A stretch of DNA of 39,137 nt from Spirochaetales bacterium (GTDB lineage: Bacteria > Spirochaetota > Spirochaetia > JABEVK01), in the NCBI GenBank assembly GCA_947478845.1, contig CANJXC010000019.1, positions 1 through 39,137 of the forward strand, in the 5' to 3' direction. Shown in pieces: positions 15,533 to 23,975 of the stretch. The position numbers were made by a program, and so were the translations under genes. Positions within the stretch are counted from its first letter, which is position 1. Each line of letters opens with the position of its first letter. The notes below the pieces were generated by a model. That model saw nothing but the letters and a program-made list of their open reading frames with translations. It did not search any database and was not told the DNA's origin.

Positions 15533-16561
15533 GTGACCATAGGGTTTTGGCACGGTGAGCTGGCCTCGCTTCTGTGGGGATCATTGTTCGGCTGCTTGGT
15601 ATTCTATACTCTAGCCGTTTCGCTGGCGTTGCGCTGGCGGGCGCCCACTTTCTCATTGCGCCAGGCTCTGCCTCATTCGACGGCCCCCGAACCGACTCAG
15701 CTGGTCATTAGGGTGAACTCTTTACCACTACGGCCTCCGTTGTTTCGGTGGCACTTGGTTGTCGATGCACACCATTCGCTGTACCGCAGCGCCCAGACGC
15801 ATTTGACCATTGACCGAGCCGACAACGTGGTGATGTGGCGACTCCCCCGTGGTCGCTATGCGGCTACTGCACGCTGGGAACTTCGTGACGCACTAGGTCT
15901 GTCCCTGTGGAGACCTCGGAACTGTGTAAATGCAACCCTACTCGTGGGACCGGGTAAAGACCACCGCAAAACTCCGGTTCCCACTGCTCGGTCAAGCAGT
16001 GATGCTGATTCGAATCCGGCGATCCGCCGCGAGGGTGAAACCTTCGACGTGCGTTCCTACCAGCCCGGAGACGACTTCCGGCGGATTCATTGGCCGTTGT
16101 GGGCCCACTCTGGCGAAACCTGGGTGCGGATTCCTGACCTTTCGCCACCACCCACCGGCCAGCAAGTGTGGCTTCTCGACCTTAGTGTTCCCGAGGCTAC
16201 TACCGATGAACTCAAGGAGGCGGTGCTCGACGTCCGTGTCGCCTGCCTAAAACACTGGCTGGGACCCGAGAGTTCTTGGGCCTTATTGGTCCCTGCGCTG
16301 GGAGTTCGGTGCACAGTAGCTGCAGAACTCGACGCCTTTCTGGCCGGCCTGTCGGTGTCAGCTCCGCTACCCCGCTTTCTGCCGGAAGACCATTGGAGTC
16401 ACGCCTTGCCCTCCGAGGTGCTGGTGGTATCGGGAGCAGGAAGCCCGGGCCTTCAGGCGATGGCCAACGCCTTAACATTCCGTTGCCGGGTCCGCCCGGT
16501 GCTGGTCGAGTTGCCTTCCCCGCCGCCCCTTACCCCCAGCTTCTGGTGGAATCGAAAATGA
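15533..16561 (+). CDS. DUF58-domain protein
   Basis: A 342-residue frame with N-terminal membrane segments and the DUF58 core VRSYQPGDDFRRIHWPLWAHSG (about residues 175-196), followed by a von Willebrand A-like fold. Members partner with MoxR ATPases. The annotated GTG start has no ribosome binding site and cuts into the first membrane helix. The natural protein probably begins at 15453 and crosses the T9 run by frameshift, giving about 369 residues. Codons at 15894-15906 contain a copy of the dispersed repeat (TAGGTCTGTCCCT), read as LGLSL, followed by AGACCT, which makes a small inverted repeat. The gene overlaps the transglutaminase gene by 4 bp. Confidence 0.85.
   Translation: MTIGFWHGELASLLWGSLFGCLVFYTLAVSLALRWRAPTFSLRQALPHSTAPEPTQLVIRVNSLPLRPPLFRWHLVVDAHHSLYRSAQTHLTIDRADNVVMWRLPRGRYAATARWELRDALGLSLWRPRNCVNATLLVGPGKDHRKTPVPTARSSSDADSNPAIRREGETFDVRSYQPGDDFRRIHWPLWAHSGETWVRIPDLSPPPTGQQVWLLDLSVPEATTDELKEAVLDVRVACLKHWLGPESSWALLVPALGVRCTVAAELDAFLAGLSVSAPLPRFLPEDHWSHALPSEVLVVSGAGSPGLQAMANALTFRCRVRPVLVELPSPPPLTPSFWWNRK
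15894..15906 (+). repeat. Dispersed 13-mer variant inside the DUF58 gene
   Basis: TAGGTCTGTCCCT, 11 of 13 bases matching. AGGTCT at its start pairs with AGACCT 10 bp downstream. Confidence 0.5.
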
Positions 16562-18621
16562 CGCTTGCGCTGCGTTTGTTTTCACTGTGCTTTCTCACCT
16601 GGCATTTAGGGCTCTATTTTCCGAGCCTGCTTGAGCCCCAAATGATGGTGGTATTGGTTGCTCTGGCTTTTTCCGGCGGAATTGTGACTTCTCGATTCCG
16701 AGGGCTCGTTTCTTCCCTGCTCGCTGTTGCCTTTTGGCTGTCCCTACGCTTGCTTCTAGTGGCTTTGCCGCAAGCTGCGAGCACTTTTTTGCCGGAGAAC
16801 CTAGTCTGGGACACCGTTCCTCTTTGGGCCGATCGACACCTTTTTTTCACTCTTCCCACTTTGGCACTGGCCTGGGCGCAAGGCTGGTGGGTTCGCCCCG
16901 GGAAGCAACTCTTGGGAGCGGAGCGCCTACTAAATGCAGCGGTCCTTGTCGGCCTTTTCTGGGCTCAGGGACCGTTTCACTTGACTCTCTACTCCTCACC
17001 ATTTCTTTTTGCTTTGGTACTCCTTCCGTATTTGGCCAGTGAAGCACTCCTTTTGATCACTGACTTCCGTGGTGTTTCGAGGGCCACCTTGAGCGGGCTT
17101 GCGGGACTTTTGGCCCTGTTGCTTTCCCTCGGAGCGCTGCTTTGGAGCCAGTTTGATACCTATGAAGAGCTTTCCACGGCCTCGGGCGGCGGTTTGATGA
17201 AGCCCGATCTCTTTCAGTTTGACTTCTCTCCTCTAGTTCGGCTCGAAAGCGAGATTTCTCTGAGCGACCACCTCGTATTGCTCTACCGAGAACCGGGTCC
17301 CGAAGCCAAGCGTTACCTGCGAAGGTTTGTCCTGTCGGGCTACGACCCTGCCAAGGGTTTCTTTGTGGACCCGCCAACTGGTGGAAGCGAAGAACTTACG
17401 CCTCCTGTGGGGCGAAAGTCCCTTCATTTCCCTGCCAATGAGAAATACCAAGACCGGCAGCTCGTTTCCCAGCAATACTATTTGGTCAATCTCGATCCCA
17501 GCTCGCTTTTGGCGCTCAACGCTCCCACCCTAGTTCAACCTTACGCCAAATGGAATAAATCGTCGTTTGTAAACGCCTACCGGGTCGAGTCGCGAGTGCC
17601 AAACGACCTGTATTGGGAACTCGCCGATGCAACCTCCGACGGCCTTGGCGAGGCCGAGCGGAAACATGACCTTTTTTGGGGGACAGACCTCGAATTAAAG
17701 GCGCTCGCCCTAAAAATCACAAAGCAGGCCACAAACCCCTACGAAAAAGCTGTGGCGATTCAGAACTGGCTCAAGAGCAACTACATGTACTCCCTCAAAC
17801 CCGGCTCGCCTGGGCCGGAGGGTGCACTCAAACACTTCCTGTTTGTTTCGAAGAAGGGCTACTGCAGCTACTTTGCCTTTTCGATGGCCTTGCTGCTGCG
17901 CAGTGTGGGAATCCCAGCCCGTGTAAGCGTGGGTTTTTTTACGAACCCACAGGAGAAACTCCTCGACTTCTACCCGGTGAGGGCCTTTCAGGCCCATGCC
18001 TGGGTGGAGGTGCCCTTTGAAAACTTCGGCTGGATAGAGTTTGACCCCACCAGCGAGACTCTGGCTCCCGGTGAAGGTCTGTCCCCACCCAAGGCCATGG
18101 ACCCCAACGAGATGAACCGAATGATAGGGGAGATTCTCCAGGCGCAAGCGCAGCCGCTTACCGAAACGGCAGAGATCTCTCCACTAGGCACGCCGGATTC
18201 GGCCCTGAAGCAACTGGGAAACTGGGCCTCTCAGTTCGGCGTTTTGTTCAGTTTTCTGGCGGCGCTCCTTGTGCAGGAGGGGTACCGGTATCGCTACCGA
18301 CTCTCCGCTCTGGTTGCCGGACCCCGGCATCGGGCCCTCTCAGCGTGGCGGGAACTACGATGGAGGGCCCTCCAAGCCGGACGAGGACCTCTTGTTGCCG
18401 AAACTCCTTCCCATTGGGCCCAAAGGACTGGCTTGGCACTTGAAGTCGCGGTATTGACGGAAAAAGCTCGCTACGCAGAAGCCTTCTCAGACCAGCAAGC
18501 GAGCCAGACCTGGCAGTATGCACGAATGGCCCGAAACCACTTGCGAGCCAAGCAGTCACTCCCGAGGCGCTGGCTTTATGCGTTGTTTCCCTGGTGGCCA
18601 GCTCCGAGGCAAACCCCATGA
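16558..18621 (+). CDS. Membrane-bound transglutaminase-like protein (TgpA/DUF3488 type)
   Basis: A 687-residue protein with six or seven N-terminal hydrophobic helices (to about residue 205) and an extracytoplasmic transglutaminase-like domain. The catalytic triad is C436 (KKGYCSYF), H480 (FQAHAWVEV) and D496 (WIEFDP). A further helix (about 560-580) and a basic cytoplasmic tail follow. The start was chosen at ATG 16558 because it overlaps the DUF58 stop (ATGA); the open frame runs further upstream only as a shadow. Two copies of the dispersed repeat lie inside, at 17679-17691 (reverse, read GTDL) and 18074-18086 (read EGLSP). The family acts on envelope proteins or peptides; the actual substrate is unknown. 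Confidence 0.9.
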   Translation: MTLALRLFSLCFLTWHLGLYFPSLLEPQMMVVLVALAFSGGIVTSRFRGLVSSLLAVAFWLSLRLLLVALPQAASTFLPENLVWDTVPLWADRHLFFTLPTLALAWAQGWWVRPGKQLLGAERLLNAAVLVGLFWAQGPFHLTLYSSPFLFALVLLPYLASEALLLITDFRGVSRATLSGLAGLLALLLSLGALLWSQFDTYEELSTASGGGLMKPDLFQFDFSPLVRLESEISLSDHLVLLYREPGPEAKRYLRRFVLSGYDPAKGFFVDPPTGGSEELTPPVGRKSLHFPANEKYQDRQLVSQQYYLVNLDPSSLLALNAPTLVQPYAKWNKSSFVNAYRVESRVPNDLYWELADATSDGLGEAERKHDLFWGTDLELKALALKITKQATNPYEKAVAIQNWLKSNYMYSLKPGSPGPEGALKHFLFVSKKGYCSYFAFSMALLLRSVGIPARVSVGFFTNPQEKLLDFYPVRAFQAHAWVEVPFENFGWIEFDPTSETLAPGEGLSPPKAMDPNEMNRMIGEILQAQAQPLTETAEISPLGTPDSALKQLGNWASQFGVLFSFLAALLVQEGYRYRYRLSALVAGPRHRALSAWRELRWRALQAGRGPLVAETPSHWAQRTGLALEVAVLTEKARYAEAFSDQQASQTWQYARMARNHLRAKQSLPRRWLYALFPWWPAPRQTP
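17679..17691 (-). repeat. Dispersed 13-mer, exact copy, reverse orientation
   Basis: GGGGACAGACCTC on the plus strand, inside the transglutaminase gene and read as W-GTDL-EL. It is the only copy in the window in this orientation. Confidence 0.75.
18074..18086 (+). repeat. Dispersed 13-mer, 12 of 13
   Basis: AAGGTCTGTCCCC in the transglutaminase gene just after the catalytic Asp region, in a linker read as GEGLSPPK. Confidence 0.65.
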
Positions 18622-20417
18622 CCGCTTCGAAATACAAACCTCTTGGACTTCTGGTTGTCGCAATGATTGGGCTAAGTTCAGCCCCGTCTGCTCATGCTTC
18701 CGTCGTGGACGATTTGCTCGCCCAAGGCCGTGAAGCTCAAAGGGCCGAAAACTACCAGCAAGCCATCGAGAACTACCAGAAGGCCGCCAAAGCCGACCCC
18801 TCCTCTTCGGAGCCATCCAGGGCACTTGCGCTTCTGTATGCCTCTCAGGGCTTGAATCGGCTCGCCCTCCCAGCCTGGGAGGACGTGCTGACCAAGACTC
18901 CGGAGGACCAAGAGGTTTGGTTGCAAGTAGCTGAGACCTATGGACTTCTCAATGAGGACAACCAGGCCGTCGCTGTTTACGAAAGAGCACTGGAGCGTTT
19001 CCCCAAAGACCTTGAGCTCGCCCAGTCGATGGCCTGGATGCTGTTCAAGACCGAGGATTTCCCCCGGGGGATAGCACTTCTGGAGCAACTAAAAGCCACC
19101 GAGGGTACAACCGCTGGGGTTGAGATGGTGCTGGGCACCCTTTACTCTAGCCTATTCGACGAGGCTCAGGCGCGGGTCCATTACCTACAGTCGATTGCTC
19201 TCACTACCGGTGCCACGACCACCGCACGGGCGTTCCGCTCCATAGCTTGGTACAACCTCAGTTTACTCGACAAAGATTTCTATCATTTTGACGCCTCTGC
19301 CGAGGATTTGGCCCATTCGCTAGAAGAACAGGAACGGTCTTCTAACCACCTGGCCCTAGGGGAGCTCCAGCAGGACGCGCTCAAAGAACGCGAGGCCCGT
19401 GGTTCGTTTGAAAAGGCCTTGGAGACCGACGACACGCCCCTGAGCCTTTTCGACTTGGCAAAGCTGGAGCAGATCTTTGGGCACCTGGATCAGGCGATGG
19501 CCCGGGCGCGGCAGGTGGCCGATTTCCGGGACGAGTCGTGGATTTTCAACTTTGGCGTCACCCGAGATAAGTTTCTCCGGGATCAAGCGGAATTGGCCGC
19601 CGACATTCATCACAGCGCCTGGCTCCTGTTGGATTTTCGCGCCCGGGAAACTCCCTGGGACTGGCTGGTTTGGCTTTTTGACAAGATCAGCGAGGGGCTT
19701 CAGTGGTTTTACTACGACCAGCAATGGAAGAACCTCCTCGTGAAAACAGGCAAAGTCTCGTTAGAAGTCAGAAACTCTCCAGAGGCTTGGGTCAACCTTA
19801 CTCTTGCCCACCGCGACCTTCCTTCTATCGGTCTCAAGTACCTTAACTTGAGCCTTCAGCACGAGTTGCCCCGCAACCCGCTGTCGAGGGCAAGCTACCT
19901 GGTTGAGGAAGGTCTGATCGCTCATGACGAAAGTCTTCTCAGCAGAGCCCTTGCGCTGCTTCAGGTTCCAGGAGAGAACTCAGACAGGGCCCGGGCTCTG
20001 ACAAAGCTGGCCCGCCTGCGCCACGACCGCGGGGCCGTCGCACAGGCACGGAAGTCTCTCAATGATCTTTATTTGCTGGCACCGGGGTATATGCCGGCCC
20101 AAGGCTTGGCCGTTCCTGTCGAGTCGAGTTGGTTTGGAGCCGACAAAGCGGAGTTGGAGGCCTGGAAAACTATCGAGCGAGCCTTCGCTTGGCAAAGCGG
20201 TTGGGATATCGCAGAGCAGACCCGTCCCGGGGTTAGTTATAACCTCGATTTTCAGGTGTTTGGCAGCAAAATCGGTATTAAATCACCACTACAGTTGTTC
20301 TGGAACCTACGGGATGCCAATGGAACGGTCGTCAAAACAGGGCATCTGGACTATGATCCGGGCAAGCGTATGGTCACGCTGGCGAACATCTTTCTCCAGC
20401 TCCACACCTCAAATTAG
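18618..20417 (+). CDS. Secreted TPR-repeat protein
   Basis: A 599-residue protein starting at ATG 18618, which overlaps the transglutaminase stop (ATGA). A signal peptide ends at about residue 27 (SAPSAHA before SVVDD). Several tetratricopeptide repeats follow, clearest in the first 150 residues (AENYQQAIENYQKAAKADP, then NQAVAVYERALERFPKD). The middle holds tryptophan-rich stretches (TPWDWLVWLFDKI) and the end is beta-rich with no recognised domain. As the last gene of the moxR operon it is probably a periplasmic scaffold for the complex. MoxR-DUF58-TPR clusters are frequent in Gram-negative bacteria. Its 3' end overlaps the possible gene on the opposite strand. Confidence 0.85.
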   Translation: MTASKYKPLGLLVVAMIGLSSAPSAHASVVDDLLAQGREAQRAENYQQAIENYQKAAKADPSSSEPSRALALLYASQGLNRLALPAWEDVLTKTPEDQEVWLQVAETYGLLNEDNQAVAVYERALERFPKDLELAQSMAWMLFKTEDFPRGIALLEQLKATEGTTAGVEMVLGTLYSSLFDEAQARVHYLQSIALTTGATTTARAFRSIAWYNLSLLDKDFYHFDASAEDLAHSLEEQERSSNHLALGELQQDALKEREARGSFEKALETDDTPLSLFDLAKLEQIFGHLDQAMARARQVADFRDESWIFNFGVTRDKFLRDQAELAADIHHSAWLLLDFRARETPWDWLVWLFDKISEGLQWFYYDQQWKNLLVKTGKVSLEVRNSPEAWVNLTLAHRDLPSIGLKYLNLSLQHELPRNPLSRASYLVEEGLIAHDESLLSRALALLQVPGENSDRARALTKLARLRHDRGAVAQARKSLNDLYLLAPGYMPAQGLAVPVESSWFGADKAELEAWKTIERAFAWQSGWDIAEQTRPGVSYNLDFQVFGSKIGIKSPLQLFWNLRDANGTVVKTGHLDYDPGKRMVTLANIFLQLHTSN

Positions 20418-20738
20418 GTGCAAATGGGCCGCCTCACATTTGGGAAGGTAGGGTTGCAGGCGTTGAGTCAATGCGGCCATTCGTGATGGTAGTTGGGTTT
20501 CAGCTCCACTTTTGGTTTTGTCCAAAAGCTTCAAGACAAATGCGGAAAGCGAAATAGACACCGAGACCAAGGATTTTTTTCTTCGTCGATTTCTTGCAGC
20601 GAGTTCTCCGTATCTTTGGCCAGCTGCAGGATTTCCATGGCAACCGTCTCAAAGTCTCGCCCCTCTCTTGCATCCTTGCCGAGTGGCAGAAGGCCTGTTG
20701 CGCTGAGTCAGTCAGTTTCTCAGATGGTCTTGATCCCT
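20409..20738 (-). pseudogene. Possible small gene broken at an A7 run, downstream of fabH
   Basis: No intact ORF fills this gap. On the minus strand, however, one frame reads DAREGRDFETVAMEILQLAK, then TENSLQEIDEEK, up to a run of seven A (T7 at 20574-20580 on the plus strand). If one A is added, it continues KKSLVSVSISLSAFVLKLLD and onward to a stop at 20409-20411 that overlaps the TPR gene tail to tail. The joined frame is about 95 residues, acidic and helical first. I do not recognise the family, and the start codon is unclear (TTG 20745 is in another frame). It is either a real small gene with a homopolymer error or a decaying one. Confidence 0.35.
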
Positions 20739-21704
20739 CTACCAAGTAAAAAGATTGGCGCCATAGGAAAGGCCCGCACCGAAGCCAACCGTTAGAACCA
20801 GATCACCCCGCGACAAAAGGCCCTTGGCGTCCATTTCGGCCAGTGCTAAGGGAATCGTTGCTCCCGAGGTGTTGGCGTAGTCTTCCATGTTGAGGTAAAA
20901 CCGGTCTAAGGGAAGCTCCAGCCTTTTGGCAGCCGAGTCTACGATGCGCACATTGGCCTGGTGGGGAACAATCCACTTGACCTCGTCGAGGCGACGTCCG
21001 TTTCGAGCCAGTACCTCGAGAATGCTGTCTTTTATCACCCGGATGGCAAACGCGTAGACGGCCCTTCCGTCCATAGCCACAAAGGAACTGTCGGGGCCAG
21101 TGCTCTTGGGGACCCGGGTTCCTCCAGTAGGCCGAAGCAGAGAAGAGCCGCCTTCGCCTTCGGAACGGAGGTAGGATGGATAGAACCCAGCATCGTCGGA
21201 GTGACCTAACAAAACGGCTCCTGCACCATCACCAAACAGGATGCAGGTGTTGCGGTCTTTCCAATTGACGATGCGGCTGAAGGTTTCTGCACCGATCACC
21301 AGCACGTGGCGAGCAGTTCCAGCGACAATGAAAGCCCGTGCGGTTTCGAGGGCATAAACGAAACCGGTGCAGGCTGCGGAGATATCAAATGCCCCTGCCT
21401 TGCTCGCTCCCAGACCATGTTGTACCAGGCTCGCGGTAGAAGGGAACCCTAGGTAATCAGGCGTACTCGTCGCCACCAGTACCAGATCGAGGTTTTCAGC
21501 AGGCAGTCCTGCCCGGATGAGAGCTTGTTCACCAGCCAAAACCGCCAAATCCGAGGTAGCTTGATGGTCAGCTGCGATTCTGCGGCGCCGGATTCCGGTG
21601 TGGCTGTAGATCCACTCGTCGGAGGTGTCTACAAGCCCCGAAAGCTCGTGGTTTTCCATGATGCGCTCGGGGACATACATCCCGGTAGACAGAACTCTTG
21701 GCAT
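20739..21704 (-). CDS. fabH: Beta-ketoacyl-ACP synthase III
   Basis: A 321-residue thiolase-fold enzyme that starts fatty acid synthesis by condensing acetyl-CoA with malonyl-ACP. The catalytic triad is complete: C112 (SAACTGF), H248 (VPHQAN) and N278 (YANTSGA). The N-terminal TSDEWIYSHTGIRRRR and the GDGAGAVLL motif are also family hallmarks. It is transcribed away from the tRNA gene. A TATAGT box on the minus strand (21728-21733), 23 nt from the ATG, may be its -10, but no good -35 is seen. No other fab genes are nearby, so it is apparently solitary here. It could also belong to a FabH-like group with another acyl substrate. Confidence 0.92.
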   Translation of the reverse strand: MPRVLSTGMYVPERIMENHELSGLVDTSDEWIYSHTGIRRRRIAADHQATSDLAVLAGEQALIRAGLPAENLDLVLVATSTPDYLGFPSTASLVQHGLGASKAGAFDISAACTGFVYALETARAFIVAGTARHVLVIGAETFSRIVNWKDRNTCILFGDGAGAVLLGHSDDAGFYPSYLRSEGEGGSSLLRPTGGTRVPKSTGPDSSFVAMDGRAVYAFAIRVIKDSILEVLARNGRRLDEVKWIVPHQANVRIVDSAAKRLELPLDRFYLNMEDYANTSGATIPLALAEMDAKGLLSRGDLVLTVGFGAGLSYGANLFTW

Positions 21705-21738
21705 GCAACCCCCGGTTTGATCCGGCTACTATAGGCGG

Positions 21739-21767
21739 TTGACAAAAAAAAATCCACTGGATATAGT
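21739..21767 (+). promoter_or_regulatory. tRNA-Ala promoter
   Basis: Perfect -35 TTGACA (21739-21744), 17-bp spacer starting with an A-run, and TATAGT (21762-21767), ending 12 bp before the tRNA. Confidence 0.88.
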
Positions 21768-21779
21768 GCCCATCGTTCT

Positions 21780-21852
21780 GGGGATATAGCTCAGTTGGTA
21801 GAGCACTACAATGGCATTGTAGGGGTCAGGAGTTCGAATCTCCTTATCTCCA
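21780..21852 (+). tRNA. tRNA-Ala (GGC)
   Basis: A 73-nt cloverleaf. The acceptor stem GGGGATA pairs with TATCTCC (one G-T) and the D stem is GCTC/GAGC. The anticodon stem CTACA/TGTAG encloses the loop ATGGCAT, giving anticodon GGC. The T arm is AGGAG-TTCGAAT-CTCCT and the discriminator base is A. The 3' CCA is not encoded (CTTT follows). Confidence 0.96.
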
Positions 21853-22258
21853 CTTTCTTCCGGTTTTCAGACAAATAAAAGTCCTCTGCCGGGCCGTTGT
21901 TGCCCAGGGAACCGGCCACCCAAGGCGTGTTCCGTAACCTTTTCCCTACCTAGTTGCCTCCCGAAACAACCACTTTACTCCTTCGGTTGAGACACATCAT
22001 CTGCTGTAAAAGTTAAGTCGCATGTGTTGGCATTACGGGCCATTTCACACCAAACGCCCCAGTTCTTCCCATTCATTTTTCATTTTTGCCTCAAAAAAAT
22101 AAGTATTACTTAACTTTTATGTACTTTGCAACATTTGTTAAGTTTTACTTGACGTCGTTTGGGATTCATGGGATTCTGACTTAACAAACACGGTCGATGA
22201 ACGCTTTTTTAGGGTAAATTGAGCGAATACTTAAGCAGTAATGGAATTGGAGGCGATA
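21853..22258. promoter_or_regulatory. Regulatory region of the sugar operon with repeated TTAAGT boxes
   Basis: About 400 bp without a gene. From 22007 it becomes AT-rich and holds repeated boxes: TAAAAGTTAAGT (22007-22018) with its exact inverse ACTTAACTTTTA (22108-22119), and TTTGTTAAGT (22134-22143) with its exact inverse ACTTAACAAA (22179-22188). A fifth ACTTAAG lies at about 22229-22235. The second pair brackets a promoter candidate: TTGACG (22149-22154), 17-bp spacer, GATTCT (22172-22177) with an upstream TGG extended -10. I infer that these are binding sites of the XRE-cupin regulator encoded next. Between 21853 and 22006 I see nothing specific. Confidence 0.6.
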
Positions 22259-22825
22259 GTGGAAGAAGTAGGACTTAAGATCAAGAAGCTCCGCAAGCAG
22301 AAAGATCTGGCGCTCAAGGACCTTGCGGCGCTCGTAGGCACCACGTCAAGCTTCTTGTCCCAGGTGGAGAACAATAAGACCGCTTTGTCGATCTCGGTGC
22401 TCAAACGGATTTCCGAAGCCCTGGACGTGAAGATGTCGTATCTGCTGGGGGAGGAGGCCGACCTTCCACCAGAGATCAAGTACCTGGTTGTTAAAAAAAA
22501 CGAGCGCAAGACCCTGCAAAACTTCGGTAACGGCATAAAGCTCCAGTTCCTAACCACCTTGGACAAGAACCACCTTCTTGAGCCGACCATCCACGTCCTC
22601 GCGCCCCGTGCTCTTTCGGGGATCCCCCCTTACAGCCATGGCGGACAGGAGATCATTTTCCTCCTCTCGGGCCGGATCATCCTTCACCTAGCCGATCGCG
22701 AGGTACCGCTTGAAGCCGGCGACAGCTGCTTCTTCAATTCCGAAGTAGAACATTCGTTCGAAAGTACCATGGACGTGGGGGAGACCGAAATCCTTTGCGT
22801 CTCATCACAAGTTTTCTTTGATTAA
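22259..22825 (+). CDS. XRE-family regulator with cupin domain
   Basis: An N-terminal helix-turn-helix (GLKIKKLRKQKDLALKDLAA, then TTSSFLSQVENNKTALSISVL) is followed by a C-terminal cupin_2 barrel (PYSHGGQEIIFLLSGRIILH, then DSCFFNSEVEHSF), about 188 residues in all. Such regulators bind DNA through the first domain and sense a small ligand with the cupin. The start was taken as GTG 22259 because GGAGG lies 5 nt upstream; the in-frame ATG at 22241 has no ribosome binding site. It is the first gene of the sugar operon and its promoter is flanked by inverted TTAAGT boxes, so autoregulation and control of the operon are likely. Confidence 0.88.
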   Translation: MEEVGLKIKKLRKQKDLALKDLAALVGTTSSFLSQVENNKTALSISVLKRISEALDVKMSYLLGEEADLPPEIKYLVVKKNERKTLQNFGNGIKLQFLTTLDKNHLLEPTIHVLAPRALSGIPPYSHGGQEIIFLLSGRIILHLADREVPLEAGDSCFFNSEVEHSFESTMDVGETEILCVSSQVFFD

Positions 22826-22838
22826 AAAGGAGGAGTTC

Positions 22839-23861
22839 ATGTTCGCCGCGAAAATCACGGGAAAGGAAACCGTGGAAATACAAGAGGTTCCCATCCCCAC
22901 CCTCGAGAAGGGTGAAGTACTGATCCGGATGAAGGCTTCGGCCCTCTGCCGAAGCGATCTGTACCGCTACCACGGTCAGGCGTTGTTCGACGAAACCGGG
23001 GCCGAAATCATCACCCCCGGTCACGAACCGGCCGGTGTGGTCGAAAAGCTCGGCGAAGGCGTCGACAAAGTGAAACTGGGAGACCGCGTTGCGATTTTCC
23101 TGGGGCTAGGCTGCCGCGAGTGCGAGCACTGCTTGCATGGCGAGGTCATCCTGTGTTCCAAGTTCAATTGCATCGGTTTCCAGCAAGACGGCGCTCACGC
23201 CGACTACATGGCGATACCGCAGGAAAACTGCCTGCCTCTCCCCGACAGTATGAGTTTTATCACCGGTGCGCTCTCGACCGATGTCGGGGGGACTTTGTAC
23301 ACCGCGTGCAAGCGGTTGGGCGTTAATGGAGCGATGACGGTGGTGATCTTTGGCGTCGGACCTATGGGCTGCGGCGGTGTGCTGATGGCCAAGGCCTTCG
23401 GAGCCCGGGTCATCGCCATCGACCTCGACGAAAAGCGCCTGGCACTGGCCACCGAACTCGGGGCCGATGTGGTGCTTAACGTCAAACAGGGCGATGTGGT
23501 GCCTCGCATCCGCGAATTGACCGGTGGCAAAGGCGCCGACCGCTGCATCGTTACCGGTGGGGGCAACACCCTCAACGACGCGCTGAACGCAGTCGCCAAA
23601 TACGGACAAGTGGGGGTCATCGCAGAATCGTCTTCGGCGACCATCAACCCGAGCGAGCAGTTCGTCCGCAAGTTGGTCAGCCTCACCGGTTGCTGGTACT
23701 TCAACCGCGGCGACTGGGACGAAATTGCGAGTTTCATCGTCGATAGGAACATCGCGCTCGAGAAGATTTCCACGCACACTTTCGGCATTCAGGACGCAAA
23801 AAAGGCGTTCTACCTCTTCGACCACCACGAGACTCAGAAAGTCGTGTTCGTCTGGGAATGA
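22839..23861 (+). CDS. Zinc-dependent medium-chain dehydrogenase
   Basis: A 340-residue MDR-family alcohol/polyol dehydrogenase. Catalytic zinc ligands are C37 (ALCRSD) and H62-E63 (GHEPAG); the structural zinc is held by C92, C95, C98 and C106. The Rossmann fold shows GVGPMGCGG (about 172-180). The start is ATG 22839 with AAAGGAGGAG just upstream; the longer frame from 22818 is less likely. It probably oxidises a sugar or polyol taken up by the transporter encoded next, using NAD(P)+. The substrate is not readable from sequence; relatives include sorbitol, threonine and inositol-type dehydrogenases. Confidence 0.9.
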   Translation: MFAAKITGKETVEIQEVPIPTLEKGEVLIRMKASALCRSDLYRYHGQALFDETGAEIITPGHEPAGVVEKLGEGVDKVKLGDRVAIFLGLGCRECEHCLHGEVILCSKFNCIGFQQDGAHADYMAIPQENCLPLPDSMSFITGALSTDVGGTLYTACKRLGVNGAMTVVIFGVGPMGCGGVLMAKAFGARVIAIDLDEKRLALATELGADVVLNVKQGDVVPRIRELTGGKGADRCIVTGGGNTLNDALNAVAKYGQVGVIAESSSATINPSEQFVRKLVSLTGCWYFNRGDWDEIASFIVDRNIALEKISTHTFGIQDAKKAFYLFDHHETQKVVFVWE

Positions 23862-23900
23862 GTTCAACAAACCAAGAAGAAAGGAGGATTCGGTAGAACG

Positions 23901-23955
23901 CGAGCCGCGTGCGGCTCGAAAACAAAGCAGATCGCCGGACCGTGCAGGGTCTGGC
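23901..23955 (+). promoter_or_regulatory. Intercistronic double hairpin
   Basis: Two stems lie between the dehydrogenase and the binding-protein genes: CGAGCC (23901-23906) with GGCTCG (23913-23918), and GCCGGACC (23934-23941) with GGTCTGGC (23948-23955, one G-T pair). Neither is followed by a T-run, so they are more likely mRNA-stabilising or processing elements than terminators. They could raise expression of the binding protein relative to its neighbours. Confidence 0.5.
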
Positions 23956-23975
23956 CAATCCACAAGGAGATTTTA

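Noticed and set aside
20493-20795. Plus-strand ORF of 100 codons antisense to the fabH end
   Set aside because: Serine-rich, no ribosome binding site, overlaps fabH, no family resemblance; a shadow frame.
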